Of a stretch of DNA of 8,507 bases, positions 1 through 4,630 are shown one piece after another. A program made the position numbers and the translations under genes. The notes below the pieces were generated by a model. That model did not search any database. It was given only the letters and a program-made list of their open reading frames with translations, and was not told the DNA's origin. The number at the start of each line of letters is the position of its first letter. Position 1 is the stretch's first letter. The DNA comes from an uncultured Oscillospiraceae bacterium (GTDB lineage: Bacteria > Bacillota > Clostridia > Oscillospirales > Acutalibacteraceae), in the NCBI GenBank assembly GCA_910588415.1, contig CAJUPK010000107.1:1-8507 (forward strand), read 5' to 3'.

Positions 1-2
1 AC

Positions 3-890
3 TGGTATCTGCCCGGGGGCCGGGTGCGCCTGCACGAGACCATGGAGCAGGCCCTCTGCCGGGAGATGCAGGAGGAACTGGGGGTGCAGGCCCGGGCCGT
101 GCGCCCTCTGTGGCTGTGCGAGAGCTTCTTTTCCCTAAGCGGGGAGCCCATTCATGAGCTGGCCATGTACTTCCTGGCAGAACTGGACTGGGAAAAGCTG
201 CCCAGCCTGACAGAGGAGTTCCGGCTGAAAGACACAGACGGGGACGAGCACATATTTGCCTGGCTCACTGGGGAGCAGGTGCGAAACGAGCCCATCTACC
301 CCCTGGTGATGCAGAAGACCTGGCCCCAGCTGCCGGAGAGCCTGATCCTGGTGACCGACGAGCGGGACCGGGTGGGTCCTATAGCGGGGGGAACTGTGGA
401 AACTACCTATGAAATCCAAGTGACCCTGGGACAGCCTGTGCCCGGCGCGGACTACTTCCACCGGCCCGGGGCCTATCTGGTGGCAGTAGAGGACGGCTTG
501 CTGGCTGTGGCCGAGACCCCTAAAGGCTGGTTTTTGCCAGGGGGCGGCATAGACCCAGGAGAGAGCCACGAGGCCTGCATCCGCCGGGAATGTCAGGAAG
601 AGCTGGGACGGGAGGCAGAGGCAGGCGTGTATCTGGGCTGCGCCGAGGCGTACCTGTGCCACCCGGAGATCCCCTATTTTCACCCGGTGTACTATTTTTA
701 CCAGGGCAGACTGGGCCCAAAAGCAGGAGAGCCCACAGAGCCTGACCACGCCCTGCGGCTGGTTCCTGTAGAACAGGCCGCCGAGAAGCTGTACCTAGAG
801 GCCCAGCGCTGGGCCGTGGGGCGGTGGATGGCCGAGGGTCCCCAGGGGGCAGGCGGCGCGCCGTCCCTCCCGGCTGAAAAAACTCCTTGA
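3..890 (+). CDS. Tandem-domain NUDIX hydrolase (5' end outside window)
   Basis: The frame is open from the window edge (base 3, WYLPGG) to TGA at 888-890, giving 295 visible residues. Two complete NUDIX boxes (GX5EX7REUXEEXGU) are present. Box 1 is at bases 18-86 (visible residues 6-28: G, E, RE, EE, LGV). Box 2 is at bases 543-611 (residues 181-203: LPGGG, E, RE, EE, LG). Both keep the REXXEE metal-binding glutamates. The second domain is preceded by a YFHRPGAY segment, as in many stand-alone clostridial NUDIX proteins, so the gene looks like a fusion of two NUDIX units. The family hydrolyses nucleoside diphosphates linked to another moiety, such as oxidised dNTPs, ADP-ribose or dinucleoside polyphosphates. 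The substrate cannot be read from this sequence. The GTG at base 24 is not the real start because it falls inside box 1. No terminator follows; the stop codon lies inside the next promoter. Confidence 0.88.
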   Translation, partial: WYLPGGRVRLHETMEQALCREMQEELGVQARAVRPLWLCESFFSLSGEPIHELAMYFLAELDWEKLPSLTEEFRLKDTDGDEHIFAWLTGEQVRNEPIYPLVMQKTWPQLPESLILVTDERDRVGPIAGGTVETTYEIQVTLGQPVPGADYFHRPGAYLVAVEDGLLAVAETPKGWFLPGGGIDPGESHEACIRRECQEELGREAEAGVYLGCAEAYLCHPEIPYFHPVYYFYQGRLGPKAGEPTEPDHALRLVPVEQAAEKLYLEAQRWAVGRWMAEGPQGAGGAPSLPAEKTP

Positions 891-916
891 CAAAGCCAGG
901 GGGCCTGTAGTATAAT
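887..916 (+). promoter_or_regulatory. Sigma-A type promoter of infC-rpmI-rplT
   Basis: TTGACA at 887-892 and TATAAT at 911-916 match both consensus hexamers perfectly, with an 18-base spacer. The -35 box contains the stop codon of the upstream NUDIX gene (TGA 888-890). Transcription should start around 922-925, about 190 bases before the IF3 start. A perfect match to both boxes fits the high expression expected of a ribosomal-protein operon. Confidence 0.9.
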
Positions 917-930
917 CATTGATGGAAAAC

Positions 931-938
931 AAAGCGGA
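931..938 (+). promoter_or_regulatory. Antiterminator strand pairing with terminator 3' arm
   Basis: AAAGCGGA at 931-938, close to the predicted transcript 5' end, is the exact complement of TCCGCTTT at 1059-1066. Pairing gives eight Watson-Crick pairs, more than the five plus two G-U pairs of the terminator itself, and would consume part of the T-run. The segment repeats the terminator's 5' arm sequence GCGGA (1047-1051). It can alternatively fold locally (GCGG 934-937 with CCGC 947-950), which would release the terminator. The switch is inferred from complementarity only. Confidence 0.55.
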
Positions 939-1044
939 AGGCTCTGCCGCCAGGCAGGTACTTTCCCACCCGTGCGGCGCGGCCGTCACAGGGTCAATAT
1001 TGCCGACGGCCCATGCGGGGCCTTTCTTTGGCAGTTTGACACGC

Positions 1045-1070
1045 GGGCGGAGCTTTCGTCCGCTTTTTTT
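1045..1070 (+). terminator. Intrinsic terminator in infC leader (attenuator)
   Basis: Stem GCGGA 1047-1051 / TCCGC 1059-1063 with a 7-base loop, extended by two G-U pairs (1045-1046 with 1064-1065), is followed by seven T (1064-1070). It lies 46 bases upstream of the infC start and downstream of a perfect promoter, so it can only act as an attenuator, or as a stop for read-through from the NUDIX gene. The stem is short, which suits conditional rather than constitutive termination. Confidence 0.75.
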
Positions 1071-1103
1071 CGGTTTAGGAAGGCTTGAGGATATCTCTTT
1101 GAT

Positions 1104-1110
1104 GGAGGTG
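1104..1110 (+). promoter_or_regulatory. Ribosome-binding site that fixes the infC AUU start
   Basis: GGAGGTG lies six bases before ATT 1117. An in-frame ATG at 1102-1104 overlaps this Shine-Dalgarno sequence and has only GAGG at 1087-1090, 11 bases before it. The strong site therefore selects ATT. Confidence 0.8.
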
Positions 1111-1116
1111 CTGACA

Positions 1117-1635
1117 ATTAGCAGCAAGGAGCTACAGATCAACGAGCAGATCCGCGACAGGGAGGTCCGGGTAATTGATTCCGACGGCTCGCAGCTGGGC
1201 ATTATGCCCGCGCGAAAAGCCATGGAGCTAGCCGAAGGGAAGAACCTGGACCTGGTGAAGATAGCCCCCCAGGCTACCCCGCCCGTCTGCAAGATCATTG
1301 ACTACGGCAAGTACCGCTTTGAGCAGAGCAAGCGGGAAAAAGAACAGCGGAAAAACCAGCGTGTGGTGGAAATCAAGGAGGTGCGGCTTTCGCTGAACAT
1401 TGACACCCATGATTTTGAAACCAAGAAAAACCACGCCATCCGCTTTATCACAGAGGGCAACAAGGTCAAGGCGTCCATCCGTTTCCGCGGCAGGGAGATG
1501 GGACACCCAGAGCTTGGCATGGAGATCATGCACCGCTTCGCCGAAGCAATGGCGGAGGTGGCCAACGTGGAACGCCAGCCAAAGCTGGAGGGCAGGACCA
1601 TGCTGATGTTCCTTGTGCCCAAGCCGGTTAAGTAA
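1117..1635 (+). CDS. infC: Translation initiation factor IF-3
   Basis: IF3 binds the 30S subunit, blocks premature 50S joining and checks the start codon and initiator tRNA. From ATT 1117 the product is 172 residues, the usual family length. It opens SSKELQINEQIR, matching Bacillus-type IF3 N-termini. The N-domain is followed by the family signature PPVCKIIDYGKYRFEQ around residues 59-74, a Lys/Glu-rich linker (KREKEQRKNQ), and the C-domain (KEVRLS...KVKASIRFRGREM...). The ATT start is chosen because GGAGGTG sits six bases upstream and because homologues (E. coli, Geobacillus) start with AUU, a codon IF3 itself discriminates against. This implies translational autorepression. The frame is open upstream to 919, but that stretch is leader RNA. 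infC is first in the operon with rpmI and rplT. Confidence 0.96.
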   Translation: MSSKELQINEQIRDREVRVIDSDGSQLGIMPARKAMELAEGKNLDLVKIAPQATPPVCKIIDYGKYRFEQSKREKEQRKNQRVVEIKEVRLSLNIDTHDFETKKNHAIRFITEGNKVKASIRFRGREMGHPELGMEIMHRFAEAMAEVANVERQPKLEGRTMLMFLVPKPVK

Positions 1636-1640
1636 AAAAA

Positions 1641-1664
1641 GGCCGCCGGTCCAAGGCCGGGGCT
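1641..1664 (+). other. Hairpin in infC-rpmI spacer
   Basis: GGCC 1641-1644 and CCGG 1646-1649 pair with CCGG 1657-1660 and GGCT 1661-1664 (last pair G-U), with G1645 bulged and a 7-base loop. On the + strand it is followed by TTTGTG only, so it is a poor terminator. Seven A (1634-1640) precede it, so on the - strand it would read as a hairpin followed by T7. It may tune infC to rpmI read-through or stabilise the 3' end of infC mRNA; its function is unproven. Confidence 0.45.
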
Positions 1665-1688
1665 TTGTGAAACCAAGGAGGAATAAAT

Positions 1689-1892
1689 ATGCCGAAGCTT
1701 AAAACCCACAGCGGCGCGAAAAAGCGCTTCAAGCTCTCTAAAAATGGGAAGGTGATCCGCGCCCACGCTTTCACCAGCCACCTGTTCAACGGGCACGGCA
1801 AGACCCCGAAGGTCAAGCGCCATGCCAGGGGCACCACCGTGACAGACAAGACCAACACCGCCGCGGTGAAGAGGATGCTGCCTTACAAATAA
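1689..1892 (+). CDS. rpmI: 50S ribosomal protein L35
   Basis: A 67-residue, strongly basic protein starting MPKLKTHSGAKKRFK, with AHAFTSHLFNGH and a C-terminal KRMLPYK. These match the L35 family in sequence and length (64-67 residues). L35 is a small late-assembly protein of the large ribosomal subunit. ATG 1689 is preceded by a perfect AAGGAGG (1675-1681) with 7-base spacing, so it should be translated strongly and independently of infC. It lies 53 bases after infC and 111 before rplT. Confidence 0.97.
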   Translation: MPKLKTHSGAKKRFKLSKNGKVIRAHAFTSHLFNGHGKTPKVKRHARGTTVTDKTNTAAVKRMLPYK

Positions 1893-2003
1893 AGGGCAGC
1901 CCTGGGCCGCTGGCCCGTTTACTGAGAGCAGATTTTGTTGAAAAGCCGGCCCCAAACGGGCGGCCGAGCAATCCGGCGGAAGCCGGGAAAGGATTGAGAA
2001 GAT
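1893..2003 (+). promoter_or_regulatory. Structured rpmI-rplT spacer, candidate L20 translational control site
   Basis: The 111-nt spacer holds a long-range stem: CCCGTTT 1914-1920 pairs with AAACGGG 1954-1960, extended past a four-base bulge by GGCCG 1905-1909 with CGGCC 1961-1965. A competing local hairpin is GGGCC 1904-1908 / GGCCC 1912-1916. Hairpin CCGGC 1973-1977 / GCCGG 1982-1986 has a GGAA (GNRA-type) loop and ends directly before the weak rplT ribosome-binding site (AAAGGA 1988-1993, ten bases from ATG). The self-complementary GCCGGC 1945-1950 could invade it. In E. coli, L20 represses translation of this gene pair by binding mRNA structure. Whether this spacer does so is inference. 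Confidence 0.45.
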
Positions 2004-2357
2004 ATGGCTAGAGTAAAGGGCGCGATGATGACGCGCAAAAGAAGGAAAAAGGTACTGAAGCTGGCAAAGGGATATTGGGGCGCTAAAAGCCGTCATTTTA
2101 AAATGGCCAAACAGGCCGTGATGAAGTCCGGGAACTATGCCTACATTGGCCGCAAGCAGCGCAAGCGGGATTTCCGCCAGCTGTGGATCACCCGTATTTC
2201 CGCAGCCTGCCGCATGAACGGCATGAACTATTCCACCTTTATGAACGGGATGAAGAAGGCGGGGGTTACCCTGAACCGCAAGATGCTTTCTGAGATCGCC
2301 ATTGCCGACCCCCAGGGCTTTGCCGCTCTGGTAGAGAAGGCCAAGTCCGCGGTGTAA
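2004..2357 (+). CDS. rplT: 50S ribosomal protein L20
   Basis: 117 residues, the normal family length, starting MARVKGAMMTRKRRKKVLKLAKGYWG. The basic N-terminal extension threads into 23S rRNA. The globular part carries the conserved YAYIGRKQRKRDFRQLWITRI, then AACRMNGMNYS and MLSEIAIADP. L20 is essential early in 50S assembly and in bacteria represses its own operon by binding mRNA that mimics its 23S site. Its ribosome-binding site is much weaker than that of rpmI (AAAGGA at 10-base spacing, or GAGAAG almost touching the ATG) and lies next to a hairpin, consistent with translational regulation. It is the last gene before the operon terminator. Confidence 0.98.
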   Translation: MARVKGAMMTRKRRKKVLKLAKGYWGAKSRHFKMAKQAVMKSGNYAYIGRKQRKRDFRQLWITRISAACRMNGMNYSTFMNGMKKAGVTLNRKMLSEIAIADPQGFAALVEKAKSAV

Positions 2358-2413
2358 GAGGAAAGAAGCAGTTCTGCAGGCGCGTACCGTTTTGCCCCAC
2401 AATTCAGCAAGTC

Positions 2414-2451
2414 ACGCCTGAGGCAGTTTTGCCTTGGGCGTTTCCCTTCTC
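2414..2451 (+). terminator. Terminator of infC-rpmI-rplT
   Basis: A continuous 12-pair stem runs from ACGCCTGAGGCA (2414-2425) to TGCCTTGGGCGT (2430-2441), with loop GTTT and two internal G-U pairs. It is followed by TTCCCTTCTCT, an interrupted pyrimidine tract. It lies 57 bases after the rplT stop. The stem is strong but the T-tract is imperfect, so some read-through into the methyltransferase gene is possible. Confidence 0.7.
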
Positions 2452-2576
2452 TAGCCAGACGGGCCCGCTGTGGGGGCATGGCCTGCCGGGGCTTGCGGGA
2501 AGGGACCGCTCCAAAAAGAATAGCCCGGTATAGGCCGGGTTTCTCCAAAATATACAGCCAGAAGGAGGCAGGGTCT
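2452..2576 (+). other. Spacer before methyltransferase gene, with hairpin at 2522-2541
   Basis: No gene is seen here. CCCGG 2524-2528 pairs with CCGGG 2535-2539 (extended by a G-U and an A-T pair) and is followed by TTTCTCC, a weak second terminator-like hairpin. No convincing promoter is visible; the best pair is TTGCGG 2493-2498 and AAGAAT 2516-2521 with 17-base spacing, which is poor. AAGGAGG at 2562-2568 is the ribosome-binding site of the next gene. Confidence 0.4.
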
Positions 2577-3389
2577 GTGGAATATCCGTCAATCACCAGC
2601 CGCCGCAGTCCCGTGGCAAAAGCGGCTGCGGCCCTGTCGGCCTCTGCAAAAGAGCGCCGGGAGCGCCGGCAGTTTCTCTGCGAGGGCGCACGCCTCTGCC
2701 GGGACGCGGCCCTGTCGGACATGGAGATAGAGGCCTGCTTTTTCACGGCCCAGGCCAGGGAGACATACTCCCATTACCTGGAACCAGTGCTGCAAGTATG
2801 CGGGCAGGCCTATGAGATCAGCCAGCCTGTGGCGCAGCTGCTCTCGGACACCAGAAGCCCCCAGGGGGTCTTCTGCCAGTGCCAGTGGCCAGGGACGCTG
2901 GAGGGGCTGGCGGGCTTTGCGCCCCAAGGCCCCTGTCTGGTGCTGGAAAATATCCAGGATCCAGGCAATCTGGGAACTATCCTGCGCACAGCCGAGGCCC
3001 TGGGACGGTTCCGGGTATTCCTGCTGGGAGACTGCTGTGACCCCCTGTCCCCCAAGGCGCTTCGGGCCTCCATGGGGGCGGTGTTCCGGCTGGCCCTGTC
3101 CTGGGAGCCCTCGGCCCAGCGGCTGATGAAACTTTTAGAGGGGTATGGCTACAAGACCCATGGAGCCGTGCCGGACAAAGGGGCTGTGCCTGTCACAGCG
3201 GTGGATTTTTCCCAGGGGCTGCACGGGGTGCTGATCGGCAACGAGGGCAGCGGCCTGACGGAGGAGACCCTGGGCCTGTGTACAGACCGGGTCACCATTC
3301 CCATGGGCGGCAGGGCTGAATCCCTGAACGCGGCGGCGGCAACCACCATTTTGCTGTGGCAGATGGCCAAAGGAGGGGAAGAGGGCTAG
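2577..3389 (+). CDS. SpoU/TrmH-family RNA 2'-O-ribose methyltransferase
   Basis: 270 residues. GTG 2577 is chosen because AAGGAGG (2562-2568) lies eight bases upstream and because the product then begins VEYPSITSRRSPVAK, matching the 'ITS..NP..K' start of the family. Residues 1 to about 115 form the substrate-binding domain (ERRERRQFLCEGARL). The C-terminal SPOUT knot carries all three family motifs: motif 1 LENIQDPGNLGTILRTAEA (~123-141), motif 2 VLIGNEGSGL (~218-227) and motif 3 IPMGGRAESLNAAAA (~241-255). The family transfers methyl from S-adenosylmethionine to a ribose 2'-OH in rRNA or tRNA. In B. subtilis the homologue ysgA also lies near the infC operon. The exact RNA target is unknown, so no symbol is given. 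Its stop overlaps the dprA start. Confidence 0.92.
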   Translation: MEYPSITSRRSPVAKAAAALSASAKERRERRQFLCEGARLCRDAALSDMEIEACFFTAQARETYSHYLEPVLQVCGQAYEISQPVAQLLSDTRSPQGVFCQCQWPGTLEGLAGFAPQGPCLVLENIQDPGNLGTILRTAEALGRFRVFLLGDCCDPLSPKALRASMGAVFRLALSWEPSAQRLMKLLEGYGYKTHGAVPDKGAVPVTAVDFSQGLHGVLIGNEGSGLTEETLGLCTDRVTIPMGGRAESLNAAAATTILLWQMAKGGEEG

Positions 3390-4603
3390 TGGACAATACA
3401 GCAATCTGGGTGTGGCTGCAGAACGCCTTTGGCGAGGGCAGCAAAACGCCCTGGTACATTTATAGGCACTTCCCCGGGGGCGTGAAGGGTTTTTACCGGG
3501 AGGGCGCCGCCTGCTGGTGTACCCTGAAGTATGTGACGGAACAGCAGCTGCAGGCATTGGTGAGCTTCAGCCTGCGGGCGGCGGAGGTGCGCCTGGACTA
3601 CGCCTACCGGATGGGCTGGTGGGTGCTGACGCCGGAGTGTGAGAAATATCCCGAGGGATTGAGGAATATTTCTGACCCTCCTGCGGTACTGTATATCAAA
3701 GGTGAGCTGGGCCCATTGTGTGCCCTGCGCCCCTGGGTGGCCCTGGCTGGGGCCAGAAAGGCCAGCCCCGCCAGTTTAGAGGCGGCCAGGCGCCTGGGCC
3801 ACCAGCTGGCGCTGGGAGGCGCGGCAGTGGTCAGCGGCATGGCGCCGGGGGTGGACCTGGAGGCCCTGCAGGGGGCGGTAGGCGCCACGGGCCAGGCAGT
3901 CTGCGTGATGCCAGTGGACCTGGACAGTCCCTACCATGGCCAAAGCGCCAGCTTCCGCCGCAGGCTTCTGCAGGAGGGCGGCGTGCTGGTCAGCGAGTAT
4001 TTCTCCCAGCGGGCCCCGGCCCAGGGGACCTTTCAGCAGCGCAACCGGCTGATTACAGGCATGTGCCAGGGGGTGCTGCTGGTGCAGGCAGCGGAGAAAG
4101 GCGGCACCATGCTGTATGCCCGCCACGCGGCCAAACAGGGCCGGGACCTGTTCGTGTACCCTGGCCCCCCGGAAGACCCGGCCTTTGCCGGCAGCCGGAA
4201 GCTGCTGGCCCAGGGCGCCAAAGAGGTGACCAGCGGCTGGCAGGTGATCGAGAGCTATCCAGAGGCCGCCTATGCCGCTGGGCCCAAAGCTCCCTTGCCT
4301 TCCGGGGGGTTGGAGGAGAGCCCTCCGTCCCGGAGAAAGGCCGGAGCAGGGCGCAAGCCCGCGTCCGCCCGGCTGGAGGCGGAGAGCAGGCCGGCTCTGC
4401 GGGATTCTGGACCCGCCCCAGTCCGGGAGGACCGTCCGCCGGACCCTGTGCTGGAGCAGCTTTCCCCAGACAGGGAGAAAACGGTGGAAGAGCTGGCGGA
4501 GCTGACAGGCCTAGAGGCCCGTGAGCTGCTGGCCAGACTGGCCCGACTGGAACTGGAAGGACTTGCAGAGCAGGTGCAGGGCAAGCGGTACCGCCGGGTA
4601 TGA
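3389..4603 (+). CDS. dprA: DNA-processing protein DprA/Smf, divergent
   Basis: 404 residues from GTG 3389, which shares its G with the preceding TAG (TAGTG). Candidate ribosome-binding site AAAGGAGGGG (3369-3378) lies inside the previous gene. The N-terminal part ends CEKYPEGLRNISDPPAVLYIKGEL, a classic DprA lead-in. The Rossmann-like domain follows (VALAGARKASP ~117-127; VSGMAPGVD ~148-156; FQQRNRLITG ~215-224; GGTMLYA ~238-244; RDLFVYPGP ~262-270). A Pro/Arg/Ala-rich linker of about 50 residues leads to a winged-helix domain (~350-404, VLEQLSPDREKTVEELAELTGL...). DprA binds single-stranded DNA and loads RecA during natural transformation. The usual SG-A-RGID--AH motif reads SGMAPGVDLEAL here, so the Arg and His positions are changed; the catalogued function may have drifted. 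topA follows after 27 bases. Confidence 0.9.
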   Translation: MDNTAIWVWLQNAFGEGSKTPWYIYRHFPGGVKGFYREGAACWCTLKYVTEQQLQALVSFSLRAAEVRLDYAYRMGWWVLTPECEKYPEGLRNISDPPAVLYIKGELGPLCALRPWVALAGARKASPASLEAARRLGHQLALGGAAVVSGMAPGVDLEALQGAVGATGQAVCVMPVDLDSPYHGQSASFRRRLLQEGGVLVSEYFSQRAPAQGTFQQRNRLITGMCQGVLLVQAAEKGGTMLYARHAAKQGRDLFVYPGPPEDPAFAGSRKLLAQGAKEVTSGWQVIESYPEAAYAAGPKAPLPSGGLEESPPSRRKAGAGRKPASARLEAESRPALRDSGPAPVREDRPPDPVLEQLSPDREKTVEELAELTGLEARELLARLARLELEGLAEQVQGKRYRRV

Positions 4604-4630
4604 AAATGATGAATTGCAAAGGATAGAGCT

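Larger units (their letters stand above)
922..1116 (+). promoter_or_regulatory. Structured 5' leader of infC operon, candidate L20 attenuator leader
   Basis: This ~190-nt untranslated leader lies between promoter and infC. I can read several stems. GGCCGTC 981-987 pairs perfectly with GACGGCC 1005-1011. An alternative fold pairs 993-1004 with 1030-1040 (11 pairs, one of them G-U, with T998 bulged) and encloses hairpin GGCCC 1008-1012 / GGGCC 1018-1022. These two folds exclude each other. An intrinsic terminator sits at 1045-1070, and an upstream segment is complementary to its 3' arm. In Bacillus the same operon is known to be controlled by ribosomal protein L20 through premature termination in its leader (Rfam L20_leader). 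Position and architecture agree with that, but I could not test the L20-binding consensus, so the ligand is inferred. Confidence 0.72.

Noticed and set aside
24..26. GTG 24 as start of the NUDIX protein
   Set aside because: It falls inside the first NUDIX box, and the frame continues upstream to the window edge with the conserved LPGG.
919..1116. N-terminal extension of IF3 from TTG 919, ATG 922 or ATG 1102
   Set aside because: The stretch is leader RNA with promoter-proximal structure and a terminator. No ribosome-binding site supports 919 or 922 and only a poorly spaced GAGG supports 1102. IF3 homology begins at the ATT.
2493..2521. Possible promoter TTGCGG / AAGAAT before the methyltransferase
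   Set aside because: Only three of six and four of six bases match, and the predicted transcript start would fall in a hairpin. Not strong enough to list as a promoter.
2478..2576. ATG 2478 as start of the methyltransferase
   Set aside because: It has no good ribosome-binding site and adds 33 residues with no family similarity. GTG 2577 has AAGGAGG at eight bases and begins at the conserved N-terminus.
3356..3388. Start of dprA at 3356 inside the methyltransferase gene
   Set aside because: It would add 11 residues encoded over the final motif region of the upstream gene. GTG 3389 gives the common one-base TAGTG junction and has AAAGGAGGGG upstream.
3718..4524. 268-residue open frame within dprA in another + frame
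   Set aside because: It is a Gly/Pro/Ala-rich shadow of the real coding frame with no family motif.
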